A stretch of 64,000 bases of DNA from Membranipora membranacea (lineage: Eukaryota > Bryozoa > Gymnolaemata > Cheilostomatida > Membraniporidae): positions 14,897,501 through 14,961,500 of the forward strand of contig OU612070.1 in NCBI GenBank assembly GCA_914767715.1. The letters are read 5' to 3'. Position 1 is the stretch's first letter, and every line of letters starts with the position of its first letter. Made by a program: the position numbers and the translations under genes. Shown here piece after piece: positions 1 to 11,700 of the stretch. The notes beneath the pieces were generated by a model. The model was not told where the DNA came from, did not search any database, and saw only the letters and a program-made list of their open reading frames with translations.

Positions 1-629
1 ACTGCTCAGCACATGTCGTTACCGTCAAGAGAAATTTCCTAAGATTTCCAGAACACTGGATTTCTCACTCAGTGTGTTGTAGAACTTACTTCTTTCTCCA
101 CCATCATATTCTGAAGAAGCCAAACAGAAAATCCTGACTGGCATGGTCAAGTTCCTTGTGCAATTGAGACAACTTTATCCCTCTTCTGATTAGATTCAGC
201 ATCACCAATGTGTCTGAATGTCATATCCCGCACCTGCATTATTTCATAAGAATAAAAAAAATTTCCAAGGTAGCTCTCGAATAACATGAGAATCTAGACT
301 AACATTTATCAAGTCTACTCAGCTTTGTGGTGAAACATCACCCTGGCCCCCTGAAAACATGTCCATGTGCGCCACGCGATACATCATTTAAAACAATTAC
401 CGTGTGCTTATATGCTCGGATAACTTGAAGTTCTTTTTACTAAGACCGAGATATATAGCTGCTGTATATCTCGGTCTTAGTAATGTCAAGGGCGCCAGGA
501 CCAGCAAAATACCTTGAAGTTAACTACAATCAAAACCATGCATGATATGAAAAGGCAGTGTTCCTGTAACTCTAACTGGAACATCTAACTCCTTGCTTTA
601 ACCACCTCCTCTATATTTGTATCTTGCAG
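1..629. other. Non-coding flank, probably intron of the kintoun-like gene
   Basis: No open frame with recognisable similarity is visible here. The segment ends in a pyrimidine-rich acceptor (cttgcag) directly before the first visible coding exon at 630, so it is most simply the 3' part of an intron whose upstream exon lies outside the window. It holds one long palindrome, listed separately. Confidence 0.5.
437..483. repeat. Near-perfect 47-nt palindrome
   Basis: Two arms of 23 nt (437-459 and 461-483) are reverse complements with one mismatch, around a single central base. The core of the arm is ctaagaccgagatata. Transcribed, it would fold into a tight hairpin. It may be a tiny fold-back element; no target-site duplication is obvious. 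Confidence 0.85.
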
Positions 630-3600
630 GAACACGAGTTCGTATCAGCTAGTCATATCGAACAAGAACTCGAGCATTTAGAGCAAAAGACAGCGAAGAC
701 ATCGGCAGCAGCAGGTGATAATGATGTAACCACTGACGAGGATGTTCTCAAACAGCATCTTACGATAGATATACAGGTTAGTTTATATTTCATTTAAATA
801 GAAATTTCAACTCCTCGAATGCAAAATGTATTCTCAAGCTGCATGTTGCGTCTTACAAAGTATATCATGCTGTCTCGTATTTTATATTGTTAGTATGCCC
901 AACTTTAGCGGTAAGACTTAATATGGGTGAAAGCCCTATTTTCATCAATGCTCACTGCAATTCTGGTATAGGATTTCCTATATAAATTATGTACTTCTTA
1001 TACGCTATCGTATGACAATTTGGCCTGGTTTTTTCATAACCTTCTTGAAACTATATTTTTTTTGCGGTAACAGGACCTGGCGGTAAACTGATGTTGTAAG
1101 ACTGGTAAGAGTTCAAGGGAAAGACGCAATATTATCACCTGGCTCTTTGTCTTGAGCGAACCGAAGCGGAACAAATGCCTGAAATGCATCTTGTTGCAGC
1201 TTTTCATATCTAAATGACATCATTTTTATATTTAAATACTTGGGTGGCATTGCAAACCAAATAGTCATCTTTAATTGAACACAGCACTTCCAAGAATCAA
1301 CACTACACTAAGTTGTGCCAGGTTGCAGGATTGCCTAATTGACCTTAGTGGTAGATGGTATGCATTGTAAGGCGCTTTTCTCAGAATTGACATGGTAGAT
1401 TTAACTTATAGAATTGATCCGAAACTGATATGTCCGGTATTGCGAGCAGGGTTTCTTGGTTTTTGCCGTAATCAATACTCAAGGTATTTTGAAATCTTTA
1501 TTTGCCAGAAATAGTTCAGGGCAAAGTGTTGAATATTTAACTTGTCATTTGCCTTTCAAGTGCACAACACACAACATTACCGGGCCCCAAGAGGAAGGGT
1601 ACTTTTAGAAGTACCCATTAAAATTTATAATTCACATGCGTTTATAGCATGGTGCCGGTCAATGACTACTACCATCAATACAAAACTTGCAGAGGTTCTT
1701 CAGCGGCGCCCTCTTGATGTATGACATTGATGAAAGGACATTTTTCTGGTCTCTGACCTTTCCCTCACCCTCCCTGTATGGAGATATAATAATCCTACTC
1801 CTTTTCTGACCCCTAGAGGGGTATCATACTCAATGTTTCCATGTGTCATGAAAGGACTCCTCCACCGTCTACTACAAATATTCTTTCAGTTTTATGATTG
1901 CAAACTTTCAATAAACCATTAAATGTGAAATGCAAAATCACATTAACGGAAGATGAACGTAAAAGGAGTGGATCAAGTCCAAGTAGGAACGGAATAGGAA
2001 TGAGTCTGAGTCAGAGTTTTTGCCTGGTCTGTATAATTTATGTGGATGTTGATGTATTTGCAGGCAGCAACAGCTCCACAGACAGCGCCTGAGGTTGTAC
2101 ACAAGCAGAGCGGCCCCGCCAAGCCTGGTATCCTGAAGCGTACGATATCAGAGTCAAGTACAGATGACTACGCTGTGAGCCACTCAGCAGGTGGTGACTC
2201 GCATAGCCACAACTCTACCCCTAGTCCCAACGGCTCAAGTGAGGGCTCATCAGCAGACCTCCTTCCTTCTCCCAGAGAGGTGAGCAAAGAACCACGGCTA
2301 TAACAGTAATTAGTGTATGTCACAGTTTTCAAAATTAATTTGAGTTCATTCTGTTGATTGCATCTAGCTAATGCTGAAAAGGCTTCATTACAAACTGGGC
2401 TGCAAGCTTTATATTCTGTGAATACCATCAATGTCAACAGGAAGGAATAATAGGGGCAGGCTACAGAGCTACAGAGCTACAGAGCCTGCCACTATTTTCT
2501 CTTTCATAATGGGCCTCTGGCTAGTTTGAAACAGCTCAAGGGCAGTAAGCCTACCATTCATCATTATACTCCCCCCCCCCCCCCTCTTAAGTGAAACAAC
2601 CGCATGCTGTTTTGTTGCAAGTCATGAGCAGTGACACTTAGACCGGGATACGGAAGCCCATGGATCGATATTTAGACCATAGAAATGTCGGCTACTCCCG
2701 ACTGGCAAACTCGGTTTGGGATGTGGTTTTACTTTCCGTGTATAAGAGCCATTTATGGCACGATATGCGGAGAATAGCTCGGGGTCATAGAAAGTTGATG
2801 GACGCCATCACTACCAATCCCTGAACTCGGAATGACTGGGCAAAGTTTAATCCGAAGGTTTATTCTTGGCAAAACAGCATAATGAAGATGATTATCTGTC
2901 AAAAGGCCAATGAACCCTTCAGCTGGACGCGTGGAAACTCCCTTGATCTCTCTTTCAGACTCACTTTTTGGTCCTGGTTTTCCCTAGCCTGCATTGGTTT
3001 TCTGCCTTCAACCCTTACACAACCTTCCATTTTATAGAGAAAGAAATCTGTATCATTCAATGATAAAGATGAGGAGCTGGTGTTTAAAGCTAAGGAGTCT
3101 GTCTGTGTCATGCACAAGACACTGCTGAACAGGCGTAAGAAGCACAGACAAAGAGAACACAGACGGGAGGAAGGGAAAACTCGGCGTAACAGCGGAGGTG
3201 ATATTAGCTCTGATGATCAGCACCACTCCTCTCACACCAATAACAAGGTAACTACTAGTTGTCTAATTAAGATATACACCCGCCATGTGCTCTCCTCAAC
3301 TTAGTAGCAACATTCTCATGTTAAATTAATTGATCCAATGCAGACATTAGTCTGGCCATTACCACCCTATAGTTACCCAAAAGATGCTTGTTATTTGCCC
3401 TGCTACCTCCCCAAAAGGACTTTACCCATAGGTTTTATAGACCAGTTACCCCATAGCCCCTAGGGACGTAGGACATGTGATCATATGACCATAGAAATGT
3501 GAACATATAACATGTGACCACAGAAATGTGAACATAGAAACATAGCACATATGAACATAGAATATATGTCTATGCAACACCCAAACTCTGTATCCTCATT

Positions 3601-5116
3601 GTTCAATGTGGTTGAACAGTAAATCTCTGTCCTTGCCTCCTGTGTCAGTTGGTTTACTCGTCATGGCCAGGTCAGGTAGGGCTATTTTAGGCCATTGAAG
3701 CATGTGACCATTTGCTCCATATTTTGGTCAATAACAATACCACCTGAAGCCTATAAAATACTTAGAAAAAGTAAGTCAAAATGTTAATAACCAGAACGAT
3801 CCTTACACAACTTTTTGTTAAAAGTCTGGCGGTTGCCAAGAATTGATTGATACTTTGCTTTTGTGATAGGTGGCCTTTGATGTGAAATTTAGGGGCATGG
3901 GTGTTTTACCTTGGGTTTTATGGGTTTTATGGCTGAAATAAATATCCAGAATCTATTTTATTACTATCTTGCCAACTTGGCCGCTGGATGAAAGGCTAAC
4001 TGTCCAACAACTGGAGCGTGCTCCAGTTGTTGGACAGTTAGCTTTTCATCCAGCACTGACAAGCACTGACAAGTTAGCTTTTCATCCAGCACTGACATTT
4101 CACCTAACACTGACAACCAAATTGCTGCTTTTGCATTTGTTTTTGGCTGAAAATCTGGTCATATGGGAATTTTGGCACTGAAATAATTATGACATGCATT
4201 CCTTCTCCAAGTTTACATCAAAGTCTCAAAAATCTCGCCTCTTGAGCGTCAACTGCATAAAAATACACTAGGAAACATATCAATTTGAAAAATTATCTTT
4301 TATGATGGCCTTCCCTGTCAATTACTTCCCGGTCGCTTAGAGGTCACATGAAATACACAACAGGATCATTGGGAAGCCTAGTTTAAGCGCTCAAACGGTG
4401 GCTGGATGCTGGTTGAGGCATTTCATTATCAACAACTTTCCCCATCCAACCAACCAAGCCTAAGAATCATCACCAAACCTAGTCAAATCATCATAATGTT
4501 TTGAAGGGTTTAGTGCCTTTACTGATAAAGCCAGGCCAATTCATGTATTCATTCCAATTCATATGTCGCGTTTTATTGCACATATTGCAGTCTTTCAAGA
4601 TGTTTCCCAACAACTTTGCTTATATATTCACAGAAGAAAAGTGGACGTAATCGTAGAAGGAGAAACAGCAGCGGTAGTGGAAGTGTTACCAGTGAGGACG
4701 GAGACAGCCCTCGATCTCCCATCACTTACCCAGTCGAGGAGGTCAACGATGAAAACGATCATGAACACGGTGAATGTACCTGCAGCCAAGAGGAGCGAGA
4801 CGTACGTAAAGCCATGATTCCTACAGATGTTGAGTTGGTCGAGGAAAAACCTGAAACAAAATCAATTGCCACAGAACCTGGTGAAAAGCAGCGATGTAAA
4901 ATGTCTAAACCAGTCAAAGAAACTCAAAATACCGAAGCGAATGATGAGACAGAGTTGAATTCTGATGACGATGAACACCCTGGAGAATCTAACCACAATG
5001 ATAAGGATAAAAATGGGAATGTTGATTTGTCTTCAGAGCCTCACGAGTCGTTCATGGAGAAGACAAAATGTGCATTTGACTTCAGTAACTCTGTAATTTT
5101 TGATCTCGATGAATAA
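630..5116 (+). CDS. DNAAF2: Kintoun / dynein axonemal assembly factor 2-like, C-terminal four exons (partial)
   Basis: Coding exons are 630-776, 2064-2279, 3038-3247 and 4634-5116 (stop included). All introns are phase 0 with GT..AG ends, giving the last 351 residues of a longer protein. Kintoun is a cytoplasmic PIH-domain factor that helps HSP90/HSP70 pre-assemble axonemal dynein arms; the PIH domain would be upstream of the window. The call rests on the C-terminal signature: a PGILKRTISESS motif in exon 2, an RKKSVSFND motif followed by a basic NRRKKHRQREHRR stretch in exon 3, a long acidic low-complexity region in exon 4, and a terminal FSNSVIFDLDE. Fly and vertebrate kintoun C-termini, as I recall them, have the same order (GILK..SES, then K-x-V-x-F, then a basic run, then an F-D-L-D end). 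The KSVSF could also be a PP1-docking RVxF motif. AATAAA at 6025-6030 is a candidate poly(A) signal. The region is low-complexity and fast-evolving, so another GILKR-containing protein cannot be excluded. Confidence 0.7.
2463..2489. repeat. Short tandem repeat of acagagct
   Basis: Three copies of an 8-nt unit (acagagct) lie between flanking arms ggcaggct and agcctgcc, so the whole can fold as a hairpin. It lies in intron 2 of the visible kintoun-like exons. A poly-C tract follows at about 2571-2584. Confidence 0.7.
3460..3570. repeat. Imperfect repeats of the type 'catagaaatgtgaacata'
   Basis: The intron segment repeats variants of 'catgtga-c-atag/cagaaatgtgaacata' about four times without a fixed period. 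It is simple-sequence drift and has no coding potential. Confidence 0.55.
3983..4054. repeat. Long palindrome, 35-nt arms, 2-nt centre
   Basis: Arms 3983-4017 and 4020-4054 are reverse complements with one mismatch, separated by two bases. The innermost part of the arm is ccaacaactggagc. Immediately downstream (about 4073-4099) the outer part of the right arm (gttagcttttcatccagc) recurs as a direct repeat together with the tag cactgaca, so the structure has a palindrome plus an extra partial arm. It lies in the intron before the last kintoun-like exon. Confidence 0.9.
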
Positions 5117-8100
5117 TAAGTTTTCTATATCTTAATATTTCTGTCCATTTGAAACCAAGCCATAATCCAATCCAAACCTCTTTCAAGTATTAAATACTTT
5201 CTCTCTTTTTTTTCTGTAACTGTTCGATTCTAACATCAGCCCGGAGACCGCGATACCAGCGGGTTGACTCGTACTGTTGACATTGGGTGCCACCCAACCT
5301 TTGTGTTATGGCGTAACCAGTCTTTGGAGCAACCTCACAGCAGCGCATTTTTTTGTGGTTTATGTCCCAGGTTATGACATTGTGTCAATGTGCCCTTGCT
5401 GTCAATCTGCAACAATCAGGGCTCCTCATCAATTATGATGATTCTCTTTAAAAATGATTGAAATATGAACATCTTCTGTTATAAATTATTTGACTGTCAA
5501 TGCCAATCTGAATTCTTAGAAAGTACCGTTGCATATGATTATAATTTTTCTGTAGTATAAAATAACTTTGGGGGTAGATTGTAAACTTTGTAAGTGAATT
5601 TTAAAAAGGTATAATAATATAAGAAACTTTTCCCCTTTTTCTATCTCCTCCTTCGGTTGGCATGGTACAGCTTTGCTTGCCTAAGATTTGTGTTTTTCCA
5701 TGTTAATCTCTTCTTATAAATGTAAATTACTGTTATATAGCCTAGAAGATACGTCTGTGAATTGTTTTGTGTTTTCTTTTTGTCCAATTGTGTTTTATTC
5801 CATACATGTCGAATAGTAAACTAGACCTAAAGCCAATTATTATGTTTTGGATCATTTTTTTAAAGATTTGTCCGGTTTAGGGAAAGTCTCTGTGCAAATG
5901 TTGTGCTGGAAAAGCCGAAAATCATGTTCTTGCTGAACATACTAACAATATTACCGTTGACGGGATGCTCAAAGCTATTATACTATTTTCATGTATAGTG
6001 TTGCTACTATTTGAAAATACATGTAATAAAGAGGTGCTGAATAAGTACCAAACAAAAAACCACCATTCGCTTAGTTTTGCCTTTCAAATAATGCTGTCAC
6101 CATCACCACTGAGTTATAGTGTTATCACTAACTTCTTGACATATATAATAAATATGAGTTTCTTCATTATAATTTGTAATGCTACTGGCATAGGATTTTG
6201 TGCGTGGTTGTGTCATCAAGGAGTTGAGTTTTACTGTAAACATATACCACATACATGTACCTTTAAATATTACCGGTGCATACATGATTTAATATATTGA
6301 AGATATAAATTGTTTATAAATGTTCATGGATATTCCACAATCTGTGAAATAACAAAAGGGAGTATTTATATCTACTGCAATATAATATTCAGCAACTAGT
6401 ACTGACCATAGACTAATTAACAAAAAAAATCAACTCAGAATTAATTTGTGTTGCATCAAGGAGAGCATCTATCTTGTCAATGTCATCCATGGTGACAACC
6501 AAACAATCATATTGAAATTTTCTTGATGTTTTTGTTGTGGATGCAGATGTCTTGTCTTGTCTCGTTTAAAGAGGAGTACTGTGAGATGATATTATAGCAC
6601 ACTCAGAATAGGTAAAACACCCATTGGTACATCAACAGGTGCAGGATCTTGATTTTTGATTGGTTTAGAAGCATTTTCCTTTTTCACAGTTTGACAGAGT
6701 GAGGGCAGTCAAAGATAAAATGCAAGTTTGAATCTTTGATTGCCCCATATAGTGGGCATGAGGTTTCAATATATTAGCATGTCCTCAAAATGGCTCATCC
6801 ATGCCTGGAGACCGTGTTGGTGACATCTGCCATTGTGTTTTTTAAGCTGTTATAGGGTTATGTAATTTTCCCCTCCCGCATTTGATCATGGATTTAGTTC
6901 TAAAAAGAAGTTTGTGTGCATGCCACTTCTCAGCTACAGAGTTGGTTTGCCAAGTCTGTCGTTGAATGTTTCATAACTACCTAAGCCAGGGGTGTGGCCA
7001 AGCAAATGTAGCTCCTTTGTGAGCCTGGGCCCTGGGTAGTTAGTGGGCTTGCTGCTGGATATTTATGAATGATCAACAAAATGTCAACGCACTTAGCAAC
7101 CTGCATCGTAGGAATGCTTTGTTTCCAGGGTGATTGGGCTCTATAAAAAAAACTGCAAGTGCCAAATATGTATCTACGATCAAAATTCTCAAAATGAGCC
7201 ACTCAGGGTGGCAAGCTGATGAACAGCTAGGGGGACTAGATTTTGGCTCTTGATGTAGGTTTGGCATAATGTTTTCCAAGAAAAGCTATTTATGATTACT
7301 TTTATGACTTGCTAAAGCTCATTAAAATAACTTGCCTGTGCTACCTGCCAGTATGCCACCTTTTGACTATAAATAATCTAAGGCATTCATTACTCCTTGA
7401 CTTGTTGTTACCATATAATGTCAATCATTCAATCATCTATTTGCATAGCCTTTTTGGTACCTTGTACCAATAGACAGTTTTCTGAACTCTTATTTATGCC
7501 TCAATTCGGAGTTGTCCTCTCTCCAGTTTGGTACTTTTAACCCACGCCACATAGGAAAGACCTGCGGAAAGAGGGTTATATTGAAAACCGCTAATACTAG
7601 GATAGAAATGATTTTTGATTCGGAGTCGGCACCATTGAAAACCCTGGGAGACAGGGTTTCCAAATCATTGGAGGTTTGAATGTTGATAAATCTTAATTTT
7701 AATGACGAAACTCATGAAAGATTCTACCAAATTGTCCGCAAAACAGGCGATAATGCTATAATTGACTATCCAAATACTAAAATTATTTCCCAAACTATGT
7801 CCATATGAGTTTTCGATGTTGCAGATTCTGAATCAAAAATAATGTTTACCTATTATAAGCGGTTTTCAAGATAACCCTCTTTTCAGCACATTTTTCCTAT
7901 GCGGCGTGGGTTAAAAGTACCAAACTGGAGAGAGGACAACTCCTAATTGAGGCCTAAATCAGAGCTCAGAAAACTGTCTATATCAAAGATTATAAATACA
8001 TGCCAATATCCACCACAGATGTATTTAGCAGGTGTGTTTATGTCGCAGGGATAAACCTCTAAATTTGATATGCAGTGTCACGCACATCTACAAAACTGTG

Positions 8101-8733
8101 GCAAACATATCAACTGCATGTTTAGTATTGATGTCAGTATTAAAATCTGCTGGAATTCTTTGCTTTGAAGGTTTTATTTGGTCACAGTGTATAAATAAAT
8201 AAGAAAATTTTATTCCAAAGAATACATGAGAAATTACCACAGTCATAGCTATGTGGCTGGGAAAACGGATGGGTAGTATTACTAGACTTTTTACATGATG
8301 AAATTCTATTTACAATGAAGATGAGTAGCAATACAAAGAAGCAGTTGATTTTTCGTCAATGAAAGCCTGTTTTTGGTACTTGTATCATTAAGTTGAAGCT
8401 AGGCCTTTATAACAGACCAAGTTAAATCATGCACATAAAAAAAAGTGGCCTTTGATACAGGCGTGGTAGGCATTATGATATAACAACGATTCTGTCGTCT
8501 TGTAACAAAATTTGGAATGATTTGTCTAGGTTGTGCTTAATACAGATCGAGAAAGTCTAGATCTGGTAGTTTTGGGGGAAAAGTGCTGGCAAAAAAAGAA
8601 ACTATGTCTTACTATAACCAAAATAATGTGCTAACTATTTTACAACAAAAAAAGGATCAAATCCCATGCTTGTTGAACTTGGATTGCAGCTTGCCGATAA
8701 TGTGAAAAAGCGAGAACGGTTGGGGCGAAAAGG
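5117..8733. other. Intergenic region with 3' UTRs and a TIR element
   Basis: This is the space between the convergent kintoun-like gene (+) and the CYP26-like gene (-). The first ~0.9 kb is probably the kintoun-like 3' UTR (AATAAA at 6025). The last ~0.6 kb is probably the CYP26-like 3' UTR: TTTATT at 8173-8178 is AATAAA on the minus strand. Between them is the inverted-repeat element at 7473-7978. Small open frames here are AT-rich and unconvincing. Confidence 0.6.
7473..7978. mobile_element. Non-autonomous DNA transposon (MITE-like), ~506 bp with long TIRs
   Basis: The ends are inverted repeats of roughly 115-130 bp. The left arm (from gacagttttctga at 7473) is mirrored by the right arm (ending tcagaaaactgtc at 7978), and similarity continues inwards through the ttttaacccacgcc / ggcgtgggttaaaa pair to the aaaccgct / agcggttt pair. 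A TA dinucleotide flanks each side (7471-7472 and 7979-7980), the target-site duplication expected for Tc1/mariner-type insertion. There is no transposase frame inside, so it would depend on a partner in trans. Confidence 0.85.
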
Positions 8734-11700
8734 TTAACATGCGACTTTTCTATAATTTTCAGTAAAGTTTAAAGGTAGTCCATTGGTTGGCATTTGAACA
8801 GGGAAGTGTGTTGAGGTTGTATTAGTGTCCATGAGCTCCCATTGGCAGCCTCTAGTGGCCTGGCATACTAGAATCTGGATAAAAGTGTTCATATATCTCT
8901 CTCCGACACAGCTTCGAATACCGTTGCCACCAAAAGGAATGTAAGCCTCGTTAGTTTTATTGTTCTCCCATCTATCTGGATTGAACTGCCTGGCATCTGA
9001 GAAGTTCTCTTCAGCCTCATGTTGGTCACGTATGCTATACAATATAGTCCATCCTTTAGGAATCTGGTAACCCTGTAACAATAGAAATGAGAAGGTAAAG
9101 TACATTGTAAATGATTCTGCAGTTGGTCCCAACAAGGTCGTATTCGTTAAGTTAGGGGAGGTTGGTTAAACTTCATTTGACTCAACGCCCCTGCTTTATG
9201 TTTCCTTAAGATTTTGCCACCAAAACCGGATTTTCACCTCAAATTTCTAAAAATAAAACTAATCAGTTTAGTATAGAAGCCTTTTTCGTGCTCTCCGCTG
9301 GCTGCAGGAAATTGGGGACAGGATGTTCTTTTTGATCTTTGATCGATTGCAGGTGTTGTTGGTGTTGAATTTAGACCATAATGATTCATGATGAGAAATA
9401 GATTCGATGTTGCTGTCAATGTCAAAAATTTGCAACTTGTGTTACATTAAAATAATGGCAGAATGTGGGCGGGTTATGTGGGTTAAAATCGCAAGTGTTG
9501 TCTCCGTCCGAGGACTGAGAAATATCAGTGCCTTATGGGCGCGGCCGCCGTATTCGGCGCCAAGTTGCTCTCAGTTTGCAGGCAGGTCGGAACACACCTG
9601 GGGCGTCATATGATCCCAGTAGTCAGTAGACTGCAGCGGGATTCGAACCCAGGACCTCCAACGCTTGCGCGTTATAGGGCAGGCGCTCTAACCAACTGAG
9701 CTACCTCCTACTCCTTTTTTTCGGCCTATGCAGATGAGTGCAGACTTTGATGCATACTCATGGATGGTAAGCGTGGCCGGGAAACCTTGCAATGAAACCT
9801 TGAGGCAAAATAGTATTTTTATGCAAACATGTGGGTGTTGGTCGTCCCACATTGCCTGTCTAAGTATATCCACAATGAGTCTTTTCATTTGTCCCTCCTA
9901 CGTAATCGATTCATTACTTTCACACCCCAATGTAAATTTTGACCAGAAAAATCCTTACCTCAAGTTCGAAAGTCTTCAAGACTTGGCGAAAGCCCCCTCC
10001 GTATGGTGGTGCAAATCTGAGTAGTTCTTTGCATATCTGTTGAAGGAATGGTAGCTGAGACATAGCGTCAGGAGTGAGTTGTCCCCCTTCCAATAGATTT
10101 GCATTTTGAAGCTCTTTAGCCATTTTTTCAGTAACCTCTGGGTTTCTTGCAAGCTCCAAGAATGTGGAACAGCATAAGGAGCTCATACCTATTGAATAGA
10201 ATAGAGAGATGATGTTGATAGCAAAGTGGATCAAGACTGGCGGATAGATTGTAAAGGCTCTCAGCTCTCTTCTATCTAATCTACATAATGTTTTTTTTGT
10301 AATCCATATTGTAACCCATGTTGGTAGCACAAAATTTAAAGAGGCGAGATGCTCCAAACCAGTTAGTGCTTTTCAATTTGCAGTGCAAATGCAGCTGAAA
10401 TTCGTTTTCAGATCTATGGATGTTCAAACTCACCGTGATAGGCAGAAAATAGCATCTCTACAATAGTATCCTTGAGTTCTTCTTTAGTCAGACTACCATC
10501 TTCTAGTTGCTCTCTAAGTATGGTTAAAGCGTCTGTTGTTCTCTTGCTGTCATCATGTTGGCGTGTGATGAGCTCATCCAGGGTCTTCAGAAGCTGTCTT
10601 CTGGCATTCATTGCCTGTGAAAACAAAGAATCAAATATTAATGCCTGACGGGACTTGAGACCCTAATTATCTTGTAGCTTGAAGTTCTGGTCAATGACTG
10701 AATGGGCATGATCAATTGCTTGACTGGCATGAGACTCCCTAACCTTCACGCTACACTTAAACACAGTATTTGGATTAAACTATTGTATAACAAATCAGCT
10801 GAGTGCTATTATTAGATCCAAAGCGGAGGCTAGGGGTGACTTACCCGGTGGAATCCGAAGCCAGGAAGGTCAATAGGAAGGGTGAAGAAATTCTCCACCA
10901 TCACCTGCATACAACCCATCATGCTGTTCATTTGGGCCTGTGAGAAGTCGCATCCAAGAAGCATAGTGGCAGTGGCTTCAAATGCCAGTTTACGGCTCTC
11001 ACTCACTCCCATAACTTTGCCTTTCTCACACCAGCTGTTGATATACTTAGTAACGATCTTCTCCATTCCGGAAGAGTAGCCTGAAAAGAATTTTTAAAAT
11101 ATGTCATTAAAATCAAGTCTCAAATTCTTAAAACAGGGCAACAAATGAGCTCTGCTTGGCATTGATGTTCAGGACTCCAACCAGTCAACCATTATTTATA
11201 TCTTCTATCAGTTATGCGTCTTCTAGGGCATAACAAAAACAACTAGTCTTGAGTTGAAGTTTTTTTGGTCAAAACTGCATGTGAATAGAAATTGTGTAGA
11301 ATACTAAGCCTTTACTTGGACATGTATTCAAAATTCAGGTGTCACTCACAGAGAGGAAAGAAAGATAGTCTTTGTACCAACACACCCCATACATTTAATT
11401 TCAAATTTTTCATAATTTTTCGGTGGAGCCATATAAAATCTCAAAGCCATAGATCATTTGAACAATGAGTTGGTTGAATCTATGTACTAACCATTGATGG
11501 CGGAAGTAGTGAAGGCTTTCATGATGGCGGATCTACGACTCGAGTGTAGTTTCCTTGTGGAAGTGATAAGGCCACCTTTACCCATAAGCTCATCAACCGA
11601 TGTCGGCCAGCTCATAGTGACTAGGGTTTCCTCATTCTTTAATACCTTCTTGATATTCTCACTGCCCCATATCCTGATGGTTGGTTTACCCAAAACGTGA

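Noticed and set aside
5965-6300. 111-codon open frame downstream of the kintoun-like gene
   Set aside because: AT-rich, hydrophobic by composition only, overlapping the likely 3' UTR and poly(A) signal; no family resemblance.
9630-9715. Functional tRNA gene on the minus strand
   Set aside because: A and B boxes are fine but the acceptor stem does not close and a SINE body follows; the same body occurs at 41580-41779.
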